Part shown: one piece after another, positions 6,914-13,773 of the stretch
How positions within the stretch are numbered: position 1 is the first letter of the stretch
Layout of the letters: each line of letters starts with the position of its first letter
Assembly (NCBI GenBank): GCA_002316835.1
Contig: DCEG01000115.1
Span: 5,696 to 19,468, forward strand
Reading direction: 5' to 3'
Length of the DNA: 13,773 bases
Source of the DNA: Bacteroidales bacterium UBA1035
Lineage (GTDB): Bacteria > Bacteroidota > Bacteroidia > Bacteroidales > Dysgonomonadaceae
Program-made: the position numbers and the translations under genes
Notes under the pieces: generated by a model
What the model was told of the DNA's origin: nothing
Seen by the model: only the letters and a program-made list of their open reading frames with translations
The model's database searches: none

Positions 6914-8152
6914 ATGAACACATCTCCCCGCCAGTTTTTTTCTGACGTTCCCGACGAAAAATGGAACGACTGGAAATGGCAAGTAAAAAACCGCATAGAA
7001 ACGTTGGAAGATTTAAAAAAATACATCCAACTAACACCCGAGGAAGAAGAAGGTGTGCGCGAATCGCTCAAAACGCTGCGAATGGCCATTACGCCGTATT
7101 ATCTGAGTTTGATTAATACGGAAGACCCCCACTGTCCCATACGCAAGCAGGCAATTCCCACCATCAACGAGTTGCATATATCACGCGGCGACCTCGATGA
7201 CCCACTCCACGAAGACGGCGACTCGCCCGTCCCGGGACTAACACACCGCTATCCAGATCGCGTGCTGTTTCTCATTACCGATATGTGCGCCATGTATTGC
7301 CGCCACTGCACACGCCGTCGATTTGCCGGACAGAAAGATGCCGGAGCGCCTACCGAGCGTATCGACAAATGCATTGATTACATTGCCAGAACACCCGAAG
7401 TTCGCGACGTATTGCTTTCGGGTGGTGATGCCCTGTTGATGAGCGACGACCGTATCGAATACATTTTAAAACGTTTGCGTGAAATTCCGCACGTAGAAAT
7501 CATCCGTTTCGGGACACGCACACCCGTTGTTATGCCGCAACGCATCACCGACGAGTTTTGCGAGATGATAAAAAAATATCATCCTGTTTGGCTCAACACA
7601 CACTTCAACCATTTCAACGAAATTACTCCCGAAGCCGCCGAGGCCTGCAACAAACTTTCGGCAGCCGGAGTTCCGCTCGGCAATCAAACCGTACTTTTGC
7701 GCGGAATAAACGATTGCACTTACGTAATGCGCGAACTCGTGCACGGCTTGGGGCGTATTCGCGTTCGCCCGTATTACATCTATATTTGCGACCAATCGCG
7801 TGGTATCGGACACTTCCGTACGCCCGTATCGAAAGGCATCGAAATAATCGAAAACCTGCGTGGACACACTTCAGGCTATCTCGTGCCAACCTTTGTAGTG
7901 GATGCGCCCGGCGGTGGAGGAAAAGTTCCGGTAATGCCCACGTATATGATTTCGCAATCAACCAATCGTGTTATCGTGCGTAATTACGAAGGTGTTATCA
8001 GTGCATACACCGAGCCCGAAGACTACAAAGAGGATTGCCATTGCCCTGAATGTGCTAAACAGAAGAAAGAAGGGGTAGCCGCATTGCTTTCCGGGCGACA
8101 GTTAGCACTGGAACCGAAGGATTTGAACAGATTTAAACGGAACGGACATTAG
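6914..8152 (+). CDS. kamA: L-lysine 2,3-aminomutase (radical SAM, PLP)
   Basis: KamA converts L-lysine to L-beta-lysine (EC 5.4.3.2) using a [4Fe-4S] cluster, S-adenosylmethionine and pyridoxal phosphate. The 412-residue protein lines up residue by residue with the Clostridium subterminale SB4 enzyme: cluster cysteines 125, 129 and 132 in CAMYCRHC, PLP lysine 337 in APGGGGKVP, substrate-binding aspartates 293 and 330, and zinc-site cysteines 268, 375, 377 and 380. The C-terminal zinc cluster (CHCPEC) separates true lysine 2,3-aminomutases from the shorter EpmB-type beta-lysine enzymes. ATG 6914 gives the usual N-terminus. The gene ends in TAG, unlike most neighbours, and kamB begins in the same frame one codon later. 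All catalytic residues are intact. Confidence 0.98.
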   Translation: MNTSPRQFFSDVPDEKWNDWKWQVKNRIETLEDLKKYIQLTPEEEEGVRESLKTLRMAITPYYLSLINTEDPHCPIRKQAIPTINELHISRGDLDDPLHEDGDSPVPGLTHRYPDRVLFLITDMCAMYCRHCTRRRFAGQKDAGAPTERIDKCIDYIARTPEVRDVLLSGGDALLMSDDRIEYILKRLREIPHVEIIRFGTRTPVVMPQRITDEFCEMIKKYHPVWLNTHFNHFNEITPEAAEACNKLSAAGVPLGNQTVLLRGINDCTYVMRELVHGLGRIRVRPYYIYICDQSRGIGHFRTPVSKGIEIIENLRGHTSGYLVPTFVVDAPGGGGKVPVMPTYMISQSTNRVIVRNYEGVISAYTEPEDYKEDCHCPECAKQKKEGVAALLSGRQLALEPKDLNRFKRNGH

Positions 8153-8155
8153 AAT

Positions 8156-9208
8156 TTGCCCTTTATCAATGACATATTGTCCCATCGCAGCGTTTCTATT
8201 GTCGGATTAGAAAAAAATACCGGCAAAACCGAGACGCTGAATTATGTGCTCAACCGATTGAAAGCGTTGAACACGCAAATTGCCCTTACTTCCATCGGGG
8301 TAGATGGTGAACAAAAGGACAGTGTAACGCAAACGCCAAAACCGGAAATTGTGATTCCGAAAGGGATGATTTTCGTTACTTCCGAAACGCACTACTTTCA
8401 GAAGAAACTGATTGCAGAGATTTTGGATGTAAGCGAGAAAAGAACAGCGTTGGGCAGACTGATAACAGCGCGTGCGCTTTCCGAAGGAAAAGTTATTTTA
8501 TCGGGTCCGGTGGAAACGGAAGAGATAAAGAAGCTTATCGATGAAATGGACAGGCTCGGAGTGCAAACCACCATTGTGGATGGCGCACTTTCACGACTGA
8601 GTTTGGCATCACCTGCCGTTACCGATGCTTTGATTTTGGCTACAGGCGCGGCACTTTCGGCAAATATTCCGCAGTTAGTGCGCGAAACGGCATTCGTAAA
8701 ACGGCTGATTGAACTTCCACGAGTGGAAGCGGCGTTAGCCGAAAAGTTGCAATCGTTGAATCAGGGACTTTGGGCAATTGATTCCGAAAACAGGGTGCAC
8801 GACTTGGAAATTCCGTCAGTATTCCTATTCGACAAAAGGGAAACGGATGTTTTCAGGTTTGGTACAAGAATATACGTTTCGGGGGCAATTAGCGATAAGA
8901 TTCTCTCTTTTTTGCGGAGACAAAACAAAAAAGTGGAATTGATTGTGAGCGACTTTACCAAGATTTTTGTCACTCAAAAAGAATTCAACGCGTTTCTGAG
9001 AAGCGGAAATTTGCTTAAAACCGTTCTGCGAAGTAGGTTGATTGCTGTAACAATAAATCCTGTCGCACCCAACGGATTCGTACTCGACTCGGAAACGCTG
9101 CAACGGGAAATGAAAAAAGCACTGGATGTTCCGGTGTATGATGTGAAGAAAATGGCTATTGGCAATGGTGAGGAATGGTTAATTAATAAAATCGCAAACC
9201 GTAAATGA
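8156..9208 (+). CDS. kamB: KamB, P-loop-like partner protein, likely lysine 5,6-aminomutase reactivase subunit
   Basis: This 350-residue protein matches by position and features the KamB protein found between kamA and kamC in lysine-fermentation clusters. Residues 13-25 form a strand followed by GLEKNTGKT, a P-loop of unusual spacing (five residues between the glycine and GKT). Further blocks are TSIGVDGE (45-52), VDGALSRLS (141-149) and DALILATGAALS (157-168). It is thought to act with KamC in ATP-dependent reactivation of KamDE; that role is from context and memory of database names, not visible in sequence. The start must be non-ATG: TTG at 8156 (or TTG at 8177), because the frame is closed just upstream by the kamA stop and the P-loop begins at residue 17, while the first in-frame ATG encodes residue 71. 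Its stop overlaps the kamC start (ATGA). Confidence 0.83.
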   Translation: MPFINDILSHRSVSIVGLEKNTGKTETLNYVLNRLKALNTQIALTSIGVDGEQKDSVTQTPKPEIVIPKGMIFVTSETHYFQKKLIAEILDVSEKRTALGRLITARALSEGKVILSGPVETEEIKKLIDEMDRLGVQTTIVDGALSRLSLASPAVTDALILATGAALSANIPQLVRETAFVKRLIELPRVEAALAEKLQSLNQGLWAIDSENRVHDLEIPSVFLFDKRETDVFRFGTRIYVSGAISDKILSFLRRQNKKVELIVSDFTKIFVTQKEFNAFLRSGNLLKTVLRSRLIAVTINPVAPNGFVLDSETLQREMKKALDVPVYDVKKMAIGNGEEWLINKIANRK

Positions 9209-10578
9209 ATTTTAAACAAGCCATAGAACAAATCGGAGGACTGAAATACATAGTCGGGTTGTTGAACATTCGCTCTTCAGCCGGACGAAAATTTCTTTTG
9301 TCGTTGCCTTTTCTTACCCAAAAAGATGAGTTGGAAAAGATTTTCGACGAAAGCGAACTTCTATTTGCTAAATGGAACGATGATAACACCCGCCGCGCGT
9401 TTTCCGTACTCGAAACTAAACTTTCGCAATTGCGCGATATTTCATCCACACTTCGTCACCTGAAGGAGCGAAACGTGATGGACGATGTGGAACTTTTCGA
9501 GATCAAGCATTTTGCATTGTTATCGAATGCCATCAGGGAGATTAAGGAAGAAATGGAGTTGACATATTTCCGTATTCCCGATTTACTGCAAGTAATTGAC
9601 ATTCTCGATCCGGAACAAAAACGCATCCCGCATTTCTACATTTACGACCAGTATTCATCAGAGCTTACCGAACTGCGAAAAAAAATAAATCAAGCTACGC
9701 TTTCCGATAAAGAAACGATCCTCTTCGAAACCGAAAAGCTGGAAAACAATATCCGTCGGGAAATTTCGGAAAAACTTCGTCCGCACGCTAAAACAATGCA
9801 GCAAGTACTATCGGAGTTGGCACGATTGGACGTGGAGCTCGCGAAAACCGAACAAGTCGTTACACTTTCGCTTTCGAAACCCGATTTTTCATCGGAAAAT
9901 ACGGAAATAAAAGAGATGTTTCATCCCCAGGTGGCATTTGCATTGTCACAGCAAGGCAAAGCATTTCAGAAAATAGATATCGATATCCCGACGCAACCCA
10001 CACTGATTACCGGTGCCAATATGGCCGGAAAAAGCGTGTTGTTGAAAACCGTGGCATTGATTCAAACAATGGCTCAATTCGGGTTTTATGTACCTGCGGC
10101 TTCGGCAAAAATTGTTCCGGTGGAAAAAATATTTATTTCGGCAGGTGACGGGCAAGACGAAATGAACGGACTTTCATCGTTCGCGTCCGAAATGCTTCGG
10201 ATAAACGAAATGATATCGGCGATAAAAAAAGGCACAAAAGCACTGGTTCTTATCGATGAACTGGCGCGCACCACCAATCCCACCGAAGGAAAAGCCATTG
10301 TTTGCGGAATGCTCGATTTTCTTATCGAAAACGGTGTACGATCGCTCATCACCACCCACTACTCCATTCATTTGCCGTGTCGCAAATTAAGAGTAAAAGG
10401 ATTTATCGAATCAAAAAGCAACGAAAAAATTGATAGCAAAAACATCAACAACTATATCGATTATTCACTCGAAGAAACAACCGATAACGAAGTGCCACAC
10501 GAAGCGATAAAAATTGCAGAGATAATTGGAGTGGATGACGATATTTTAGAACGAACAAAAAAGTATTTGAAGAAATAA
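9205..10578 (+). CDS. kamC: KamC, short MutS-like ATPase, likely lysine 5,6-aminomutase reactivase
   Basis: This 457-residue protein has the MutS core and ATPase domains but lacks the mismatch-recognition domain of MutS (about 850 residues). The first 250 residues are helical and rich in charged residues, with a likely coiled coil around 155-215, as in the MutS lever region. The ATPase domain has Walker A TGANMAGKS (269-277), an altered signature GQDEMNGLSSFASEM (316-330), Walker B ALVLIDELARTTNP (346-359) and THY with His385. It overlaps kamB by four bases (ATGA) and ends three bases before kamD, so the three are almost certainly translationally coupled. A DNA repair role is unlikely in this setting; ATP-driven remodelling of KamDE to swap damaged cobalamin is the favoured idea. 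The family call is firm, the role is inferred. Confidence 0.88.
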   Translation: MNFKQAIEQIGGLKYIVGLLNIRSSAGRKFLLSLPFLTQKDELEKIFDESELLFAKWNDDNTRRAFSVLETKLSQLRDISSTLRHLKERNVMDDVELFEIKHFALLSNAIREIKEEMELTYFRIPDLLQVIDILDPEQKRIPHFYIYDQYSSELTELRKKINQATLSDKETILFETEKLENNIRREISEKLRPHAKTMQQVLSELARLDVELAKTEQVVTLSLSKPDFSSENTEIKEMFHPQVAFALSQQGKAFQKIDIDIPTQPTLITGANMAGKSVLLKTVALIQTMAQFGFYVPAASAKIVPVEKIFISAGDGQDEMNGLSSFASEMLRINEMISAIKKGTKALVLIDELARTTNPTEGKAIVCGMLDFLIENGVRSLITTHYSIHLPCRKLRVKGFIESKSNEKIDSKNINNYIDYSLEETTDNEVPHEAIKIAEIIGVDDDILERTKKYLKK

Positions 10579-10581
10579 TAT

Positions 10582-12150
10582 ATGCAAAGCAAATTAGGAA
10601 TAGACTTTACCAAAGTACAACACGCCCGCGGCATCGCAAAAAATATTGCGGACGGTGTGCAGCGTTTTGTGGACAATTATACCACAGTAGCGGTTGAGCG
10701 CACGCTCTGCCGGCTGGTTGGGATCGACAATACCGATGCCGACGGCGTTCCGCTGCCCAACATTTTGGTAGAAGATTTAAAAAACAAAAACGTGCTGGAA
10801 CACGGCGCACTTTTCTTTATCGGAAACGCCATTATCGAAACCGGAAAATCGCCGCAGCAGATTGCCGAACAAATTTCTGCCGGAGATTTAGACATTACTG
10901 CGTTTCCGTTTCGCTCGCAAAGCGAAATCGCAAATGCATTCAAACCCTATATTGATGCGAGTATCAATCAGATAAAGGAACGTCGTAGTAAACGGGAACA
11001 TTACTTAGAAACCATCGGCGAAGGTAGCCGTCCCTATCTTTACGTGATTGTTGCCACCGGAAACATTTACGAAGATGTGGTGCAGGCGGAAGCCGCTGCA
11101 CGGCAAGGAGCCGATATTATCGCCGTAATCCGCACAACCGGACAAAGTCTGCTCGACTACGTTCCTTTCGGTGCCACTACCGAAGGTTTTGGCGGTACGT
11201 TTGCCACACAGGAAAATTTCCGCATTATGCGTCGTGCACTTGATAAAGTGGGCGAGGAAGTTGGCAGATACATCCGTTTGTGTAATTATTGTTCCGGTTT
11301 ATGTATGCCGGAGATTGCCGCAATGGGCGCGCTGGAAGGTTTAGACGTGATGCTCAACGATGCGCTTTATGGTATCCTTTTCCGCGACATCAATATGCAA
11401 CGCACACTGATTGACCAATTTATGTCGCGCGCTATCAACGGCTTCGCCGGAGTAATCATCAACACAGGTGAAGACAATTATCTCACCACCGCCGATGCCG
11501 TAGAAGAAGCACACACCGTTCTCGCATCCGACCTGATTAACGAGCAATTGGCACTGCTTGCCGGATTGCCCGAAGAACAAATGGGACTGGGACACGCTTT
11601 CGAGATGGATCCCGATTTAGAAAACGGTTTCCTTTTCGAACTCGCACAAGCACAAATGACACGCGAAATTTTCCCCAAAGCGCCGCTAAAATATATGCCA
11701 CCTACCAAATTTATGACGGGAAATATTTTCCGCGGACACTTGCAAGACGCACTTTTCAATTTAATCGGCGTATGGACATCACAAGGCATCCAATTGCTTG
11801 GTATGCCCACCGAAGCCATTCACACACCGTTTATGAGCGACAGATATCTCTCCATCGAAAATGCCAAATACATTTTCAACAATATGCGAAATATTGGCGA
11901 TGAAGTGGAGTTTAAAAAGGACGGTATCATTCAGAAACGAGCACAGGAAGTACTCGATAAAACCATCGGATTGTTAGAAGAAATTGAAAAAGAAGGGCTT
12001 TTCCTCGCACTCGAAAAAGGAATTTTCGGTGGAGTAAAACGCCAAAAAGATGGCGGTAAGGGATTGAGAGGCGTATCGCTGAAAGGGACACATTACTACA
12101 ATCCGTTTATACCCCTAATGAACCCGAAACTCGAACCCTGTAACCTGTAA
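10582..12150 (+). CDS. kamD: Lysine 5,6-aminomutase, alpha subunit
   Basis: KamD is the large subunit of the adenosylcobalamin- and PLP-dependent mutase that moves the epsilon-amino group of L-beta-lysine (or D-lysine) to carbon 5 (EC 5.4.3.3). Its 522 residues fit the family (about 516-520). The TIM-barrel body carries the family's typical stretches, such as VIRTTGQSLLDYVPFGATTEG (residues about 181-201, within the cofactor-facing barrel) and LCNYCSGLCMPEIAAMGALEG. It starts three bases after kamC and stops 11 bases before kamE. The last ten or so residues (MNPKLEPCNL) are encoded by a 7-base repeat and look like an acquired tail rather than conserved protein. The catalytic region appears intact. 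Confidence 0.97.
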   Translation: MQSKLGIDFTKVQHARGIAKNIADGVQRFVDNYTTVAVERTLCRLVGIDNTDADGVPLPNILVEDLKNKNVLEHGALFFIGNAIIETGKSPQQIAEQISAGDLDITAFPFRSQSEIANAFKPYIDASINQIKERRSKREHYLETIGEGSRPYLYVIVATGNIYEDVVQAEAAARQGADIIAVIRTTGQSLLDYVPFGATTEGFGGTFATQENFRIMRRALDKVGEEVGRYIRLCNYCSGLCMPEIAAMGALEGLDVMLNDALYGILFRDINMQRTLIDQFMSRAINGFAGVIINTGEDNYLTTADAVEEAHTVLASDLINEQLALLAGLPEEQMGLGHAFEMDPDLENGFLFELAQAQMTREIFPKAPLKYMPPTKFMTGNIFRGHLQDALFNLIGVWTSQGIQLLGMPTEAIHTPFMSDRYLSIENAKYIFNNMRNIGDEVEFKKDGIIQKRAQEVLDKTIGLLEEIEKEGLFLALEKGIFGGVKRQKDGGKGLRGVSLKGTHYYNPFIPLMNPKLEPCNL

Positions 12151-12155
12151 CCCCA
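12121..12155. repeat. 7-base repeat covering the 3' end of kamD
   Basis: Five heptads run without slip from 12121 to 12155. The unit varies around AACCCGA (12121-12127) and AACCTGT (12142-12148). They encode the last nine residues and the stop of kamD and reach into the 11-base gap before kamE. The period is exact by eye; it is like the repeats in the kce-kdd, kdd-kamA and kamE-atoA spacers but with a different unit. Confidence 0.6.
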
Positions 12156-12161
12156 CAAACT

Positions 12162-12950
12162 ATGAGCGAAGGACTATATACTACTGAAACAAAAGATTTC
12201 GACCAAACACTGGATTTGTCGAAAATAAAACCCTACGGCGACACGATGAACGACGGCAAAACGCAACTCAGTTTCACCCTGCCCGTTCCACCCGGAGATG
12301 AAGCCGTTGAAGCCGCAAGACAACTTTTACGACAAATGGGATTCGATAATCCACAAATTGTTTTCCACAAAGAATTAACGAAGGGATTTACCTTTTTCAA
12401 TTGCTACGGAAGCTATACGCGAAGCGTGGATTTTACTAAAATAAAAGTGCCGAAAGTGGAGTCCGTGAAATGGGATATGAAAGAGACCGATTATTTTATA
12501 AAAGAACGCATCGGACGAAAAATTATAGTGGTGGGTGCCAGCACCGGTACCGATGCACATACAGTTGGAATTGATGCCATTATGAATATGAAAGGTTTCG
12601 CCGGACGTTTCGGTTTGGAACGCTACGATATGTTTGAGACCTATAACATGGGCAGCCAGGTTCTTAACGAAGAAATCATCGCCAAAGCCATTGAAACAAA
12701 TGCCGATGCTATGTTGGTTTCGCAAACCGTTACACAAAAAGACGTACACATAAAAAATATGGTCGAATTGGTGGAAATGCTGGAGGCTGAGGGCTTGCGA
12801 AACAAACTCATCCTTTGTGCCGGCGGGCCGCGCATTACACACGAGTTAGCAAAAGAACTCGGCTACGACGCCGGCTTCGGAATGAACACGTATGCCGATG
12901 ACGTAGCATCATTTATCGCACAGGAAATAGAAAGAAGAAAAAATAAATAA
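12162..12950 (+). CDS. kamE: Lysine 5,6-aminomutase, beta subunit (cobalamin-binding)
   Basis: KamE carries the Rossmann-type B12 domain and the PLP-binding lysine of lysine 5,6-aminomutase; it forms the active complex with KamD. The 262-residue length is normal. The base-off cobalamin motif DxHxxG is DAHTVG at 131-136 with cobalt-ligand His133, and the PLP lysine is Lys144 in MNMKGFAG. Both numbers equal those of the Clostridium sticklandii enzyme. The remaining B12 fold signatures, SQTVTQK (187-193) and CAGGPRI (219-225), are present. The N-terminal part (residues 1-100) is the dimerisation and substrate-side domain. ATG 12162 lies 11 bases after the kamD stop, with no strong ribosome binding site. 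A 78-base repeat-filled spacer separates it from atoA. Confidence 0.97.
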   Translation: MSEGLYTTETKDFDQTLDLSKIKPYGDTMNDGKTQLSFTLPVPPGDEAVEAARQLLRQMGFDNPQIVFHKELTKGFTFFNCYGSYTRSVDFTKIKVPKVESVKWDMKETDYFIKERIGRKIIVVGASTGTDAHTVGIDAIMNMKGFAGRFGLERYDMFETYNMGSQVLNEEIIAKAIETNADAMLVSQTVTQKDVHIKNMVELVEMLEAEGLRNKLILCAGGPRITHELAKELGYDAGFGMNTYADDVASFIAQEIERRKNK

Positions 12951-13023
12951 TTCGGATTGGGGATTTCAGATTTCGGAATATAATCGTTCCAAATCACAAG
13001 TCCCAAATCCCATATCCCAAATC
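12951..13023. repeat. 7-base repeat with complementary arms in the kamE-atoA spacer
   Basis: The entire spacer can be cut into consecutive heptads without a slip. The left arm (12951-12978) has units such as TTCGGAT and TTCAGAT. The right arm (12986-13020) has GTCCCAA (13000-13006) and ATCCCAA (13014-13020). The right-arm unit is close to the reverse complement of the left-arm unit, so a long imperfect hairpin is possible, turning around 12979-12985. No promoter or terminator motif is present. The repeat begins on the base after the kamE stop. Confidence 0.7.
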
Positions 13024-13028
13024 AAAAT

Positions 13029-13691
13029 ATGGATAAAGAACAAATCAGAGAAGTTATCGCCCGGCGCGTTGCGCTCGAATTAAAAGACGGCGATGTTGTT
13101 AACTTGGGAATCGGACTACCCACAATGGTTCCCAATTACCTGAAACCCGATGTGCACGTCGTGCTGCAATCGGAAAACGGGATGATTGGAATGGGAAAAT
13201 CGCCCGCTCCGGGAGAAGAAGATCCCTATTTTGCCAACGCCGGAGGCGCACCTGTATTACCCAACATCGGCGCAGCTTGTTTCGACAGCGCCACATCGTT
13301 TGCCATTATCCGCGGCGGTCACGTGGATGTGAGTGTATTGGGCGCACTACAGGTAGACGAAGAAGGCAATCTTGCCAATTGGAACATTCCCGGCAAAATG
13401 GTTCCCGGAATGGGTGGCGCGATGGATTTGCTTACCGGAACCAGAAAAGTGATTCTCGCAATGGAACATACGGCTAAAGGGAACCCTAAAATTATGAAAC
13501 AATGTACGCTTCCGCTTACTGCCAAAGGACAAGTGGATATGATTGTAACCGAAATGTGCGTTATCGAAGTTACCGATGATGGCCTGCTTGTTACCGAAAT
13601 TCATCCCGAGTTCACCAAAGAAGATGTACAAGCCGCGACAGAAGCTAACTTGCATTTCAGTGAAAATTTAAAATTGATGAGGGATTTATGA
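13029..13691 (+). CDS. atoA: Butyrate/acetoacetate-type CoA-transferase, subunit B
   Basis: This is the beta, catalytic subunit of the CoA-transferase whose alpha subunit opens the operon. The 220 residues match the family (E. coli AtoA about 216). VNLGIGLPT (24-32) is the subunit B start signature, and SENG at 48-51 holds the catalytic glutamate, Glu49, which forms the CoA thioester. GGHVDVSVLGALQVDEEGNLANW-type sequence in the middle (ending with the IPGKMVPGMGG stretch) is also typical. Together with AtoD it should make butyrate and acetoacetyl-CoA from butyryl-CoA and acetoacetate. ATG 13029 gives the family's N-terminus. The gene runs in the same direction as the rest of the operon and is the last complete gene of the window. 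Confidence 0.95.
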   Translation: MDKEQIREVIARRVALELKDGDVVNLGIGLPTMVPNYLKPDVHVVLQSENGMIGMGKSPAPGEEDPYFANAGGAPVLPNIGAACFDSATSFAIIRGGHVDVSVLGALQVDEEGNLANWNIPGKMVPGMGGAMDLLTGTRKVILAMEHTAKGNPKIMKQCTLPLTAKGQVDMIVTEMCVIEVTDDGLLVTEIHPEFTKEDVQAATEANLHFSENLKLMRDL

Positions 13692-13733
13692 ACCCCTCCC
13701 CGCTTCGCGGTACTCCCCTTTACCAAAGGGGAG
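13692..13733. repeat. GC-rich double-hairpin element after atoA
   Basis: CCGC/GCGG (13700-13703 with 13707-13710) is followed by CTCCCCTTT/AAAGGGGAG (13713-13721 with 13725-13733), a perfect 9-base-pair stem on a 3-base loop. The element begins on the base after the atoA stop. The bases after the stem are not T-rich, so it is not a classic terminator, though it could block exonucleases or pause transcription. It resembles CTCCCC-type dispersed repeats seen downstream of genes in many Bacteroidota. The last 40 bases of the window hold nothing I recognise. Confidence 0.7.
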
Positions 13734-13773
13734 AGTTGCAGGCTATAATAGTAAATTAGTAGCGTTGCGTTAA

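Noticed and set aside
9205..10578. Truncated mutS pseudogene.
   Set aside because: The frame is intact, ATPase motifs are complete, and the short form is normal for KamC in lysine-fermentation clusters.
5711..13028. CRISPR-like array as an explanation of the spacer repeats.
   Set aside because: Units are 7 bases, degenerate and without spacers; no cas genes are present.
1..13773. tRNA, rRNA, insertion sequence, integrase or phage genes.
   Set aside because: None could be recognised in any part of the window.

Overview
The window looks like chromosome from an anaerobic, amino-acid-fermenting member of the Bacteroidota, most likely order Bacteroidales. The grounds are promoters of the TTG / TAnnTTTG type in front of three transcription units, an almost complete lack of Shine-Dalgarno sequences, a secreted GH92 mannosidase of the kind common in these bacteria, and a lysine-fermentation cluster of the kind known from Porphyromonas and Fusobacterium. 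Genus cannot be fixed from the sequence alone.

Layout. At the left, on the minus strand, is a secreted GH92 alpha-mannosidase (8-2242). A 136-base divergent promoter region separates it from a plus-strand adenine/adenosine deaminase (2379-3401). A gap of about 350 bases holds a weak terminator candidate, a very good Bacteroidota promoter (3567-3596) and a leader of about 150 bases. From 3754 to 13691 there are ten plus-strand genes in a row that look like one operon: atoD, kal, kce, kdd, kamA, kamB, kamC, kamD, kamE, atoA. A strong GC-rich hairpin element follows atoA.

How the genes work together. KamA (radical SAM, PLP) turns L-lysine into L-beta-lysine. KamDE (adenosylcobalamin, PLP) turns this into 3,5-diaminohexanoate. 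Kdd oxidises it to 3-keto-5-aminohexanoate. Kce reacts that with acetyl-CoA to give acetoacetate and 3-aminobutyryl-CoA. Kal removes ammonia to give crotonyl-CoA. After reduction to butyryl-CoA by enzymes not in this window, AtoD plus AtoA move the CoA from butyryl-CoA to acetoacetate, giving butyrate and acetoacetyl-CoA for thiolysis. KamB (P-loop protein) and KamC (short MutS-like ATPase) lie between the two aminomutases and are the likely ATP-dependent reactivation system for KamDE.

The most unusual thing not explained by the genes is in the spacers. Three intergenic gaps of the operon, and the very 3' end of kamD, carry degenerate repeats with a strict or nearly strict 7-base period. Each site uses a different heptamer, and two clearly have mutually complementary arms. 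Two other spacers carry palindromic elements. These look like a family of small dispersed elements inserted between, and once into the end of, the operon genes.
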